From Streptomyces sp. NBC_01471 (lineage in GTDB: Bacteria > Actinomycetota > Actinomycetes > Streptomycetales > Streptomycetaceae), in assembly GCF_041438865.1 (NCBI RefSeq), contig NZ_CP109450.1, forward strand, positions 3,644,501-3,708,500: 64,000 nt of DNA, given 5' to 3'. A model generated the notes under the pieces. That model made no database searches. It was not told the DNA's origin and saw nothing but the letters and a program-made list of their open reading frames with translations. How positions within the stretch are numbered: position 1 is the first letter of the stretch; each line of letters starts with the position of its first letter. This document shows positions 17,631-26,792 of this stretch, piece after piece. The position numbers were made by a program, and so were the translations under genes.

Positions 17631-18057
17631 TTGCAGGTCGCAGCCATACCTCATTCGTACGTCCACCACCAGCGAACCCTGCCCGACCTCGCCCGCGAGA
17701 AGGGCATGAGCACCGCCGACATGGCCCGCTGGGCCCACACCACATCCTCTCCGGCCCCGCGGCGGAGCCAGCCACGACACCGCACTGCGTGCCAACGAGC
17801 GATCACTCCGCACATCTGCTCTTCTCCGCGGCGCCCTCACCAGCCCCGCAGGCTGGCAACGGCTCGAACAGTCCGCCGCGGTACCGCCTTACCCCACACT
17901 CAGGCATGCAGCCCAAGCCCTCGGCACGACACAACCCGATCTCACAGCACAGATCGCACGCCTTGAGAGCGACCTAGGCCAAACCCGCGGACGACCCATG
18001 AAACCCACCCAGTTCGGGAAACGCGTGGCCGACGCGGTCAACAGAAGCCGGAAATGA
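17631..18057 (+). pseudogene. Decayed HTH/LysR-like DNA-binding gene
   Basis: Two frames carry pieces of one protein. The first reads RTLPDLAREKGMSTADMARW. A frameshift near 17755 leads into RGGASHDTALRANERSLRTS, then PPYPTLRHAAQALGTTQPDL and QIARLESDLGQTRGRPMKPT, ending at TGA 18055-18057. The second half has the LysR-type helix-turn-helix pattern (AAQALGTTQPDLTAQIARLE). No good start or complete frame exists, so I call it a remnant of an older mobile-element gene at the left end. Confidence 0.55.
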
Positions 18058-18088
18058 CGCTGTCAGTGGGAGCTGGCACCCTCCCACC

Positions 18089-18652
18089 ATGCCCTCCGAC
18101 TCGCTCTGCTTCGCTCAGGCCACCACCGCGCAAGACGTCGACCCGGATCGGCGACAGGCCCTCATCGACTGCTGGATCGAGGTCTCCAACGCCGGTGGCG
18201 CAGCCGGGTTCCCGTTCCCGCCTATCGACGAACGGGACGCTGCCCCCGCCCTCGACGCCATCCTCGAAAGCCTCGCCCCACAAACCTGCCGTCTCGTGAT
18301 GGCCCTGGACGGCGACGAACTGCTTGGTTGGCTCAACATACGCCGCAGCACCTCCGCAGTCGTCACCCACTGGGCAACGCTCCACCACGTTCAAACCCGC
18401 ACCAGGAGACACGGTCAGGGCATCGGCAGCGCCTTGATGAAAGAAGCCCACACCATCGCTCGTGACGAGATGGACCTTGAGCAGCTGCACCTGGCAGCAC
18501 GCGCCGGAGTGGGGCTGGAAACCTTCTACGGGCGCCTCGGCTGGAAGGAGGTCGGGCGATGGCCGGGAGCTCTCCGGCTCGGGCCCGGTGACGATCGCGA
18601 TGAAGTCCTCATGCTCCTCGATCTCGGGGCTGAGGAAATGACACGTTCCTGA
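18089..18652 (+). CDS. GNAT family N-acetyltransferase
   Basis: The 187-aa protein has the GNAT fold. The acetyl-CoA loop is TRTRRHGQGIGSALMKEAHT (about residues 109-128, motif R-x-x-G-x-G-x-G/A). A following strand gives LEQLHLAARAGVGLETFYGR, and the C-terminal FYGRLGWKEVGRWPGAL is typical of small-molecule acetyltransferases. The substrate is unknown. Its partner across the IS copy is an MccF-like peptidase, and GNAT (MccE type) and S66 peptidases (MccF) are the two known enzymatic immunities to microcin C-like antibiotics, so a self-protection role is possible (inference). Confidence 0.75.
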   Translation: MPSDSLCFAQATTAQDVDPDRRQALIDCWIEVSNAGGAAGFPFPPIDERDAAPALDAILESLAPQTCRLVMALDGDELLGWLNIRRSTSAVVTHWATLHHVQTRTRRHGQGIGSALMKEAHTIARDEMDLEQLHLAARAGVGLETFYGRLGWKEVGRWPGALRLGPGDDRDEVLMLLDLGAEEMTRS

Positions 18653-18724
18653 GACAGCATCTCACCGACACGGTCTGAGACAACTAGGTGGTGTCTCTCC
18701 GATCAGTGACTCGTTGTTCTGGTC

Positions 18725-19662
18725 ATGCTCAGTAGGGGGGATCTCACCGATGACGAGTGGGCGGTGCTGGAGCCGCTGTTGCCGACAAGCAACAACCGGT
18801 GTGGTCGGTGGCGTGATCACCGGCAGGTGATCAACGGGATCATTCACCGGCTCAGCACCGGGTGTCAGTGGCGCAAGCTGCCTGAACGCTTCGGCCCGTG
18901 GCAAACCGTCCATAGTCGGCACATGCTGTGGTCGGCCGACGGCACCTGGGAGAGATTGCTGCAGCGTGTCCAGGCCATCGCCGACGCCGCGGGAGAGGTC
19001 GACTGGAACGTCAACATCGACTCCACCTCGATCCGCGCCCACCAGCATGCCGCAGGGGCTCCAAAGAACCCGCCGTCCCGACCACCCAGTGCCTCAAAAG
19101 GGGCCACACAAAGATCACTTCACTTGCACGCGCATGTGCGCCTACTCCTGTTCCGGGTGGAGGCGGCGCGGCAGGCGAAGCCCTCGGTCGTTCCCGTGGC
19201 GGGCTGACCACCAAGGTCCACCTGAGTGCGGACGGCAGGTGCCGCCCACTCTCCCTGGTGGTCACCCCCGGGCAGCGGGCGGACTGCACCCAGTTCGAGT
19301 TGGTCATGGACAAGATTCGTGTCCCTCGGCTCGGTCCAGGCAGACCACGACGTCTGCCGGACAGTGTTGGAGCCGATAAGGCGTACAGCAACAGTGTGAT
19401 CCGCGCCTATCTGCGCCGTCGCGGGATCCGGCACGTGATCCCGGAGAAGAGCGACCGCAAGGCCGCCCGCCGGAAGCGTGGTTCACGCGGCGGCCGGCCG
19501 GCGGGCTTCGACAAGGCCCGATACCGGGCCAGGAACTCGGTGGAACGAGCGATCAACAAGCTGAAGCAGTTCAGGGCTGTAGCCACCAGATATGACAAGC
19601 GCGGCTACGTTTACCTGGGCACTGTCACGGCCGCTGCACTCCTCATCTGGCTCCGGACGTGA
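18725..19662 (+). mobile_element. IS5-family insertion sequence transposase in two frames
   Basis: The first frame (18725 onward) gives the N-terminal half LTDDEWAVLEPLLPTS, the GIIHRLSTGCQWRKLPERFG motif and the first catalytic Asp in NIDSTSIRAHQHAAG. The -1 frame continues with GEALGRSRGGLTTKVHLSAD, VGADKAYSNSVIRAYLRRRG (second Asp) and RARNSVERAINKLKQFRA (catalytic Glu). The switch lies near 19060 at CTCCAAAGAA and may be programmed, as in several IS5 groups, or a mutation. Clear terminal inverted repeats and target duplication could not be defined. Confidence 0.8.
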
Positions 19663-19744
19663 CCGACAGGCCACCCACGGCGGTGAAGGGCATGCGCTGA
19701 AACTCGCTGCCCGGCCGACACGGTGCCGTGCCAAAATACAGCGC

Positions 19745-20773
19745 ATGCCAGTTCGATACCCGCGCCCCTTGCGCCCCGGTGACCGCGTCGGAATCACCTC
19801 TCCATCCAGCGGAGTCAACGAGAAGCTCCACGAGCGCCTCCACGTGGCCATCCGCGACGTGGAGGCACGCGGATTCGAGGTGGTCCTCGGAAAATGCATG
19901 GACGGCTCGGGACATGTCAGTGCTGCCGCCGCCGCGCGCGCAGACGAACTGATGTCGCTGCTGACCGATCCCGAAATCCGCGCTGTGGTACCGCCCTGGG
20001 GCGGGGAGTTGGCGATTGACCTTTTGCCGCTGCTCGACTGGGACCAACTGCGCGTCGCTGAACCGACCTGGTTTGTGGGGTTCTCCGACCTGTCGACCAT
20101 CATCACTCCGCTGACCCTCCTCACCGGGACCGCGACCATTCACGGCAACAACCTCATGGACACGCCTTACCGGACCCCTGACGGGCTGGTCTCCTGGCTC
20201 GACATCGTCAGCGCACCACGGGGGCACCAGTTCACACAGGTCCCGCCTGGCCACCACAGATCCACTGGCTGGGACGACTATGCCGCCCAGCCCGAGGTAC
20301 GCGAGTACACGCTCGACGTCCCTGGCACATGGACACGGCTGGACGGAAGCGGAGATCTGGAAGTCGAGGGCCGCCTGATCGGGGGCTGCATCGAGACACT
20401 GTGCAACCTCACCGGGACCGCCTTTCTCAACGTGTCCGACTTCGCACGGACTGAGGCTGTGGACGGGCTGCTGGTGTATGTGGAGGCCGCAGGCGACGAT
20501 GCCTTCACCATCTGCCGGAACCTGCACGGTATGCGGCTGGCCGGCTTCTTCGATGCGGCGAACGCGGTGCTCGTCGGACGGACCTCGGCACCAGGCGCCC
20601 CTTCATTGTCCCAGCACCAGGCTGTGCTGGACGCGCTTGGTCCATTGAATGTGCCGATCATTGCCGACGTGGAATGCGGCCACGTCCCGCCATACATGCC
20701 GATCGTCAATGGGGCGCACGGCCGCCTGGTCCACACATCAACGCGGAGCGAACTCACTCAGACCTTGGTCTGA
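19745..20773 (+). CDS. S66-family LD-carboxypeptidase (MccF-like)
   Basis: The 342-aa protein matches the S66 serine peptidase layout: RPGDRVGITSPSSGVNEKLH at the N-terminus, WFVGFSDLSTIITPLTLLTG with the family's G-(Y/F)-S-D nucleophile region (about residue 116), a central VEGRLIGGCIETLCNL segment with the catalytic Glu, and VPIIADVECGHVPPYMPIVN with the catalytic His. Housekeeping members cut murein tetrapeptides; the MccF branch cleaves peptidyl-adenylate antibiotics. Length and the GGELAIDLLPLLDW motif are closer to MccF-type enzymes. It follows the IS copy and shares strand with the acetyltransferase. Confidence 0.8.
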   Translation: MPVRYPRPLRPGDRVGITSPSSGVNEKLHERLHVAIRDVEARGFEVVLGKCMDGSGHVSAAAAARADELMSLLTDPEIRAVVPPWGGELAIDLLPLLDWDQLRVAEPTWFVGFSDLSTIITPLTLLTGTATIHGNNLMDTPYRTPDGLVSWLDIVSAPRGHQFTQVPPGHHRSTGWDDYAAQPEVREYTLDVPGTWTRLDGSGDLEVEGRLIGGCIETLCNLTGTAFLNVSDFARTEAVDGLLVYVEAAGDDAFTICRNLHGMRLAGFFDAANAVLVGRTSAPGAPSLSQHQAVLDALGPLNVPIIADVECGHVPPYMPIVNGAHGRLVHTSTRSELTQTLV

Positions 20774-20978
20774 CACGCCCATGCACTTGGCTCCTGCTAC
20801 CGCCGTCCGCAACCGAATGCCCGACAACAGGGCTGAAGAGTCCAGGACGGGCAGTTAGCGTGATCGACGAGTCAGGCCCTAGAAGAACCGCAGGTCGCAG
20901 AGCCGCCGCCTGACAGCGAAGCTGACAACCTACAAGAGGGCAGGCCGACCCATAGCCGACCCGCCCTCGCTTGATCAC

Positions 20979-22124
20979 TTACGCGCCGTCAGCCTTCTCC
21001 TCGTCCGCGCGCCGCCGCTGCTCACGCACCCTGACGTCAATGCCGTCGGCCACCTCCTGCTGACGTTCGTCGTCGGAGTGCTGGTAGATCATGGCGGCCT
21101 TCTCCGAGGACTGTCCTGCGCGGACCATCGTGTCCTTCAGGGTGGCTCCGGACTGCGTTGACAAGGTGTGCCCTGTGTGGCGCAGGTCGTAGAAGCGGAA
21201 GCCCTCCGGCAGACCGACCTTCGTGCGGGCCTTTGCCCACTTGCGGCCAAAGGTCGAGCGCCGGAACGGTGCTCCCTTCTCCCCTACAAACAGGAGCCCG
21301 TCGGGCTCCTTCTCCGCGAACCAGTCGAGGTGGTGCTTGACCTCGGCGTACAGGAACTCAGGGAGGTAGACGACCCGCACGCCGGCCGCCGACTTGGTGT
21401 CTCCCTCGGCCCGGCGGCCCGTGGTCAGCTCAGGTGCGGCTTCGGTGATCTTCACTGCGAGCGGGGCCAGCGAGACGGAGCCCCGGCGCAGAGCCGCCAA
21501 CTCCTCCGGGCGCATCGGCCCGTAGGCGCCGAAGTAGACCATCAGCCGCCAGCGCGGTCCCATCGCTTCGGCGAGCGCATCGACCTGGGCGACGGTCGCC
21601 GTCGAGCGTTCCTTGGCCTGTTCGGTGCCCGCGCCCTTGATCCTGCAAGGGTTCCGGCGGATCAGCTCATCATCAGTTGCTGTCCCCATGATGGCCTTGA
21701 GTAGCCGGTAGGACTTGGCGACCGTGGTGGCACCCGTGGCCGACAGGCGTTCCGTCCGCCAGGTCCGCACCGCGGGCGCGGAGATCTCGTCCAGATCCAG
21801 GCCGCCGAAGGCGGGAAGGACGTGCAGTCGCAGCAGGCGGCGGTACAGCTCGTCCGTGGTGGCGGAGAGTCCGCGTTCGTGGATCCATTTCACGGCGTAC
21901 GAATCGAAGTTGACCGCGCCCACGTCGGGGTCGACCCAGTGATTGCGCTGGATGTCGGCCTTGGTGAGGGTCAGCCAGTCCTGCGCGTCGGTCTTCGTCG
22001 CGAAGGTCTCCGGAGCTGTTCGACGGCTGCCGTCCGGGGCCCAGTACCGTGCCTGCCAACGGCCCGAGGGAAGCTGGCGGGTGGTGCCGAACTCGCGCCG
22101 CCGCTGCGGCTTGCGGGCCGTCAT
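20979..22124 (-). CDS. int: Tyrosine integrase of the element
   Basis: The 381-aa protein has an N-terminal AP2-like DNA-binding region (RWQARYWAPDGSRRTAPETF), a SAM-like core-binding domain (about 70-170) and a C-terminal catalytic domain. The catalytic domain carries YGPMRPEELAALRRG (first Arg), FRFYDLRHTGHTLSTQSGAT (His-x-x-Arg type box) and MVRAGQSSEKAAMIYQHSDD (His and nucleophilic Tyr region). It catalyses recombination between the tRNA-Gly site and the element. ATG 22124 overlaps the excisionase stop by one base. Confidence 0.92.
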   Translation of the reverse strand: MTARKPQRRREFGTTRQLPSGRWQARYWAPDGSRRTAPETFATKTDAQDWLTLTKADIQRNHWVDPDVGAVNFDSYAVKWIHERGLSATTDELYRRLLRLHVLPAFGGLDLDEISAPAVRTWRTERLSATGATTVAKSYRLLKAIMGTATDDELIRRNPCRIKGAGTEQAKERSTATVAQVDALAEAMGPRWRLMVYFGAYGPMRPEELAALRRGSVSLAPLAVKITEAAPELTTGRRAEGDTKSAAGVRVVYLPEFLYAEVKHHLDWFAEKEPDGLLFVGEKGAPFRRSTFGRKWAKARTKVGLPEGFRFYDLRHTGHTLSTQSGATLKDTMVRAGQSSEKAAMIYQHSDDERQQEVADGIDVRVREQRRRADEEKADGA

Positions 22125-22341
22125 CAGGCAGCCCGCCTGAAGTCGGAACGGACTTCGCGCAACGTGGGAACCGTTCGCTCGGCGATGTACGCGGCGATGG
22201 CGCTCTCGGGGATGCGGACGGGCTTGCCGAGCTTGACGTAGCGGATGCGGCGCTCGGAGATGAGGCGGCGAACGAAGCGGACGCCGGTGCCGAGGCGTTC
22301 GGCGGCCTGATCCACGGTGAGGAGGATGTCGGGGGTGGTCA
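22124..22341 (-). CDS. xis: Excisionase (helix-turn-helix, MerR-like fold)
   Basis: The frame gives LLTVDQAAERLGTGVRFVRR then RRIRYVKLGKPVRIPESAIA, the winged-helix pattern of excisionases and BldC-like proteins. It would steer the integrase toward excision. The GTG at 22341 is the best visible start (about 72 aa), but its GGGAG is unusually close; a start further upstream cannot be excluded. It overlaps int by one base, so both are translated from one mRNA. Confidence 0.8.
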
Positions 22342-22530
22342 CCTCCCGTGCCGACCGGGGGCTTGAGGTGATGGCATGTGTTATCGCCGTGTGGCGCAAG
22401 TGGGGGCTCCTGGTCCGGACCGGCGAACGGGGCGGCAACCCCGGCCTGGCCGGTTGATCTTGGGATGGGTGCGGTGCGTATCCCGTGCCTGGGGGTTTGC
22501 GGTCCCAGGCCGGGCGATAGATACGACGAG

Positions 22531-23055
22531 CTATGCGTCAGGGGTGGCGTCGGAGTGATCGGCGTCGGCTGGCGCGCCGGGCGGGGGTCCGAACATCTGC
22601 GCGTTCATCTGCGTGACGCTTTCGTGGATGGCGTTGGAGACCATCGCCTCCGCCTCTTCGCTGATGTCGGGGTGCTCTGCGATGTAGGCGTCGAAGGTGT
22701 CGCGAGCGCGGGCGAAGGCGTGCTGGGCGCGCATGGTCTCTTGCTGGGCTGCGACGACCTGGTCGATGAGTTCCATGGCCCGGCCCTTCGCTGCGAGCTG
22801 CGGGGGGCCGGCGAAGTTTCGGAGGCCGACGCCGAAGACCTCGGCGAACCCGATGGCCTCGTCGAGGTTGATGCGGCGCTTGCGGTTCTCGATGCGCCAC
22901 ACCGCGGACGGGTTCATGTCGAAGCCCGCCTCGTTCAGGCGTTCCGACAGCGTGGTCGTGCTCCATCCGCGCTTGTCGCGTTCCAGCTTGATGCGTACAG
23001 CAGCGTTCTCCTCGCCGCTGAGCAGGATTCCCTCGGGAGTCTCGTCGCCTGCCAT
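22531..23055 (-). CDS. XRE-type transcriptional regulator of the element
   Basis: The 174-aa protein has a helix-turn-helix at about residues 20-80 (WSTTTLSERLNEAGFDMNPS, AVWRIENRKRRINLDEAIGF), then a coiled-coil-prone C-terminus (LIDQVVAAQQETMRAQHAFA). ATG 23055 is preceded by a strong GGAAGGAGG. It is divergent from the replication gene across a 330-base control region and points toward xis-int, so it probably sets the balance between maintenance and excision (inferred). Confidence 0.75.
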   Translation of the reverse strand: MAGDETPEGILLSGEENAAVRIKLERDKRGWSTTTLSERLNEAGFDMNPSAVWRIENRKRRINLDEAIGFAEVFGVGLRNFAGPPQLAAKGRAMELIDQVVAAQQETMRAQHAFARARDTFDAYIAEHPDISEEAEAMVSNAIHESVTQMNAQMFGPPPGAPADADHSDATPDA

Positions 23056-23385
23056 CCGCCCCTCCTTCCTGTCGCAGGGATCTCCTGCGGTTTGCAGTCG
23101 AGCTACAACCATAGCACAGAATATGCGAAACGCAGAAGGGCACTGCCAATCGCACAGAACGAAGTCACCGCCTCACGCTCTGCGCATTGCAGAAGGTCCT
23201 TGCCTTTTGCAGACCATGTGGCATACTTGTAGTCCACCCCGACACCGACCCGGACCCCCGCACACAAAAAACCCCTCGGTGTGCACCGAGGGGTTCAAAG
23301 CGCAAACCTCTGCAACCGCCATCCCTAGCGATCAACCTGCCTGGCCGGGATTGCCGTCCCATATGGCCCGCAGGAGAGGAGCTTC
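23056..23385. promoter_or_regulatory. Divergent control region between regulator and replication gene
   Basis: A plus-strand promoter candidate is TTGCCT (23200-23205), a 16-base spacer and CATACT (23222-23227). GCAGAAGG occurs twice (23132-23139 and 23189-23196) and a third partial copy follows at 23209; these may be operator half-sites for the XRE protein. No further gene is seen in this 330-base gap. Confidence 0.45.
23270..23295 (-). terminator. Intrinsic terminator pointing toward the regulator
   Basis: Arms 23270-23281 and 23284-23295 (12 bp) pair and, on the minus strand, are followed by a run of T. It would stop antisense transcripts entering from the replication gene, or act as a leader hairpin on the plus strand. 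Confidence 0.65.
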
Positions 23386-24912
23386 ATGAACCAGGGTACG
23401 CCCCTGCCCCCGAACTCGCCATCCCCCACCGCAGCCACCGAGCCACCTGACACCCCGCACGCCCCGTTCAACAACGAGGCCGAATGCGCCGTGCTCGGCG
23501 CCTGCATGCACGACGGAACCGTCATCGACACGGTCCGGTCCCTGCTGGGCGACGACGCCTTCTACCGGCCCGCCCACGAGACCATCTGGCGCGCCCTGCT
23601 GACCCAGCGCCGCGAGGACAAACCGACCGACCCGATCGTCCTCACCGAGCTGCTCCAGCAGCAAGGCGTCCTCCAGCGCGTCGGCGGTCCCGTCTACCTG
23701 CACCAGCTCGCCAACGTGCTCTACGGCACCGGCAACGCGGAACACCACGCCCAGATCATCCGCGAGAAGGCCGACCTCCGCCGCCTCCACGCCTCCGCGA
23801 TACGCACCCTCCAACGCGCCCAGGAACCGGGCGCCAACCCTGAGGCGATACGCAGCGAGATCGAAGCGGAAGTGCGCGCCGAGCGAGAGCGGGCGCTCGC
23901 CTCGGGCCAAGGGCGCCTGAACCGCTTCGCCAAAGACGGGTGGACCTTCGTCCAGGAGACCGGCGCGGATACCGAACCCCTGTGGGGAACCCGCGAGAAG
24001 ACGGTCTGGGCCTCCGGCGAGAGCCTGATGATCGTCGGCGCTCCAGGCGTCGGCAAGACCACCCTGGCCCACCAGGTGATCTTCGCCCGCCTCGGCCTCC
24101 AGGAGACCGTCCTGGAGATGCCCGTCGCCCCCAGCAGGCGCGTGCTCTACCTGGCCATGGACCGGCCCAAGCAGATCGCCAAAGCCATGAAACGCCGCGT
24201 CTTCACCACCGACGAAACGATCCTGCGCGAGCGGCTCGTGGTCTGGGAGGGGCCTCTGCCCGCCACCCTGGACAAGGAGCCCGACCTCCTCGCCGACCTC
24301 GCCGCAGCCCACCAGGCCGACACCATCGTGATCGACAGCCTCAAGGACTCGGTCAGCACCATGGTCGACGACGGCCTCGCCGTCGCCTTCCACAACGCCC
24401 GCAACCGGGCCCTGCGAGGCGGCGTGGAGATCCTGGAGCTGCACCACCAGCGCAAGGCCACCGCCGACACCCCACGCGTCCAACGCCCCACCCTGGACCA
24501 GGTCTACGGCTCCACCTGGTACGTCTCCGGCGCGGGCAGCGTCCTGTTCGTCACCGGCAAAGCCGGCGACCCAGCCGTCACCCTGCACCACCTCAAGACC
24601 CCCACCGGCGAGATCGGCCCGCTGGATGTCACCCACGACCACGTGCGCGGCACCACCACAGTCGACCCGACCAAGGACCCCGCCGTCCTGCTGCGCACCG
24701 CCCCGAACGGGATGACCGCCCGCGACCTGGCGACCGTCCTGATCGGCGGAGGCGATCCCGAACGCGCCGACGTGGAGAAAGCCCGTCGCCACCTGAGCCG
24801 CCTCGTCGAGAGCGGCCTGGCGACCAGGGCCGACGGCATCGCCGGAGGAGCAGGTGGCGGGCAACAGACCCGCTTCTACGCCTCCGCCCGCCACCTCGCC
24901 TCCGTCGGCTGA
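23386..24912 (+). CDS. DnaB/RepA-like replicative helicase
   Basis: The 508-aa protein combines a DnaB-type N-terminal domain (about 25-130: NNEAECAVLGACMHDGTVID, DAFYRPAHETIWRALLTQ) with a RecA-fold ATPase. Walker A is VGAPGVGKTTLAHQV (about 217-231) and Walker B is DTIVIDSLKDS (about 305-315). The C-terminal 100 residues include a winged-helix-like segment (MTARDLATVLIGG). It probably unwinds or initiates replication of the excised element. The iteron-like array begins directly after its stop codon. ATG 23386 has a GGAGAGGAG Shine-Dalgarno. Confidence 0.8.
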   Translation: MNQGTPLPPNSPSPTAATEPPDTPHAPFNNEAECAVLGACMHDGTVIDTVRSLLGDDAFYRPAHETIWRALLTQRREDKPTDPIVLTELLQQQGVLQRVGGPVYLHQLANVLYGTGNAEHHAQIIREKADLRRLHASAIRTLQRAQEPGANPEAIRSEIEAEVRAERERALASGQGRLNRFAKDGWTFVQETGADTEPLWGTREKTVWASGESLMIVGAPGVGKTTLAHQVIFARLGLQETVLEMPVAPSRRVLYLAMDRPKQIAKAMKRRVFTTDETILRERLVVWEGPLPATLDKEPDLLADLAAAHQADTIVIDSLKDSVSTMVDDGLAVAFHNARNRALRGGVEILELHHQRKATADTPRVQRPTLDQVYGSTWYVSGAGSVLFVTGKAGDPAVTLHHLKTPTGEIGPLDVTHDHVRGTTTVDPTKDPAVLLRTAPNGMTARDLATVLIGGGDPERADVEKARRHLSRLVESGLATRADGIAGGAGGGQQTRFYASARHLASVG

Positions 24913-24934
24913 ACTCCCACGCCACCCGCGCGGA

Positions 24935-25123
24935 GCGTTCACGCGACCGTTCACGCCCCCCTCGCCTGAGCACACCACCGCGTACCGCTCACAGCGCACA
25001 CGCTCACCGCGAAACCGCAGGTCAAACGATCACGGAAGCGTCCACGCCGTACATGCGCCCAAGCGATCACGCGCGGGCCCCCCTTTAGAAGGGGGCCCGC
25101 GTGAACGCCCCCTGCGTGAACGC
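24935..25123 (+). repeat. Iteron-like array, candidate replication origin
   Basis: Variants of GCGTTCACGC occur in direct orientation at 24935, 24947, 24985, 25000, 25026, 25038 and 25063, and as inverted copies (GCGTGAACGC) at 25099 and 25114. The two orientations flank a GC-rich hairpin. Spacings cluster near multiples of 12-13 bases. Position directly after the helicase gene is typical of iteron-type origins; that function is inferred. Confidence 0.5.
25072..25101 (+). terminator. 11-bp GC hairpin after the helicase gene
   Basis: Arms 25072-25082 and 25091-25101 are perfectly complementary with an 8-base loop. It may terminate the helicase transcript or be part of the origin, as it separates direct from inverted iteron copies. 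Confidence 0.6.
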
Positions 25124-25162
25124 CGTTCCCCTTCACCACTCCCCGCCCAGAAAGGCCCCCGC

Positions 25163-26527
25163 ATGTCCTCTGCGGACACCCCACGCTTCAGTACCGACGC
25201 CGCCGCGCCGCTTCTGCCGCCCTGGGCCCCCTCCCCCGCACTGACGGCAGTACTGCTCGCAGTCATCGTGCTCCTCGCCCTGTTTGCCGCATGGATGTTC
25301 CGCCAGCAGCGCCGGCAGCCGCCCGGCGCCAACCGCTGGCGCGGAACCACCGCTGTGCAGGTCGCCGCCGTGGCCGCGGTCGGTTGCACCGCCTACAGCG
25401 CGGACACCAGCTGGCGATTCGCCGGCGACTACCTCGCCATGACCAGCTCGGTCGAACGCGCCTTCATGTTCGCCATCGCCGAACTGGCGCTGTTCGCGAC
25501 CGCCCTGATGGCACGGCAGAACCTCAACGGGCCCGCGCGGGCACCGGGCCTGCCCGGCGTCCTGGTCTGGATGATCACCGCAGTGCAGCTCATCCCCCCG
25601 TACGCCGAATTCGGGCCGGTCGGCGGCACCGTCCGGGCGCTGATCGGGCCCGTCATGGCCGCGATGCTGTGGCACCTGGCCATGGGCATCGAACTGCGCC
25701 ACCGCACCCCCGACGCAGCCTCCCGCAGCTTCGCCGCCATCCTCGCCCGACAAGCCCGCGAACACCTCCTAGCCCGACTGAGCATCGCCGACCAGGACGC
25801 GGATGCCGCCCGAATCATTCGCGAACGCGCCCTGAGCGATGCCGTCACCCTGATCCTGCGAGCCGAGGCCATACCCGATAAGAAGCGTGGCAAGGGACGA
25901 GCGCGGCGCCTGTCGAAGCGTCTACACGAGGCCATGGAGCGAGCCGACATCGACAGCGATCCTCTCCAGGACGATCTACTGCTGCGCAAGATCGCCACCC
26001 GCAAACAGGCCCTCGACCTCGCCTCCATCCCCCAGCCTCCACGCTGGCACGCCCCGGCCTCCTATACAGCCGACCGCGCCGCGCAGAGCCGCCCGCCCGC
26101 CTCATCTTCGAAACGGACGAAGGCGAAAGGCACGCAGCGAGCGTCGGATGCGGGCAGTGAGGTCGCGCACCGGGCGGCCCGCCCGCAATCCGCCCGCCCG
26201 GAACCTGATGACCGCACCGGCCCGCGCCCTGAGCCGTCGGAGCCCTTCACCGTGCCGGAGCAGATTGCGGGCGACGGAACCGTCATAGAGCCGGGCAATG
26301 CTGCGGACATGCGTTCGAAGCGACCGGGCCGTAAGCCCGATGCATCGTTGGACGTCCTCATCGGCTACGCCCGCCGCATCCACCAGGAAACCGGGCGCCT
26401 CTCCCGCGACCTGCTCGAAGAGACCGTGCGCGCGGACAGCTACAGCGTCGCCAGCGACCGCGCCGGCCAAGCCGTCCGCACCGTAAAAACCGAGCTGAAG
26501 ACCGCCCGCGCCAGCCACCCCCACTGA
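25163..26527 (+). CDS. DUF2637-like membrane protein of the element
   Basis: The 454-aa protein has four or five hydrophobic helices in its first 180 residues (for example LTAVLLAVIVLLALFAAWMF and GVLVWMITAVQLIPPY). These are followed by a long charged region and a C-terminal 70-residue helical domain (LDVLIGYARRIHQETGRLSR). This architecture is common on actinobacterial plasmids and integrative elements and is grouped with DUF2637; its role in replication control or transfer is not known. ATG 25163 has an AAAGG site. It lies between the candidate origin and the mobilization genes. Confidence 0.65.
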   Translation: MSSADTPRFSTDAAAPLLPPWAPSPALTAVLLAVIVLLALFAAWMFRQQRRQPPGANRWRGTTAVQVAAVAAVGCTAYSADTSWRFAGDYLAMTSSVERAFMFAIAELALFATALMARQNLNGPARAPGLPGVLVWMITAVQLIPPYAEFGPVGGTVRALIGPVMAAMLWHLAMGIELRHRTPDAASRSFAAILARQAREHLLARLSIADQDADAARIIRERALSDAVTLILRAEAIPDKKRGKGRARRLSKRLHEAMERADIDSDPLQDDLLLRKIATRKQALDLASIPQPPRWHAPASYTADRAAQSRPPASSSKRTKAKGTQRASDAGSEVAHRAARPQSARPEPDDRTGPRPEPSEPFTVPEQIAGDGTVIEPGNAADMRSKRPGRKPDASLDVLIGYARRIHQETGRLSRDLLEETVRADSYSVASDRAGQAVRTVKTELKTARASHPH

Positions 26528-26670
26528 GGCAACCCGCACCGCATAGTGCCGCCTCACACCCGCGCCCACCCACCGCACCCGACACGGAGAACACATGCAC
26601 GCCCCAGACCCCACCCCCCGCGACCACCCCGGTAACGCGGGAGAGACAACCCCTATCAAAGGAGGAGCAA

Positions 26671-26721
26671 GTTGTACCGGGAGCAATGCTCCCGGGTCTC
26701 CCGCCCCAGGGGAGGCGGGAG
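26671..26721 (+). other. Candidate oriT: two adjacent hairpins upstream of mobC
   Basis: A 9-bp stem centred at 26686 (26677-26685 with 26687-26695) is followed by an 8-bp stem (26698-26705 with 26714-26721). They lie in the non-coding space between the membrane-protein gene and the likely mobC start at 26793, the usual position of an origin of transfer. Confidence 0.4.
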
Positions 26722-26792
26722 CGGCCCTGCGCCAGGGGGCACCGGACCGGCAGACAGCGACCGAGGGCGGTTCGCAGCTTGGAGGAGGCCGG

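Noticed and set aside
23332..24999. Long minus-strand frame opposite the helicase gene
   Set aside because: The plus-strand helicase has clear Walker motifs and a ribosome site; the opposite frame has none.
26595..26792. N-terminal extension of MobC from ATG 26595
   Set aside because: The extension is low-complexity, covers two hairpins, and a far better ribosome site precedes GTG 26793.
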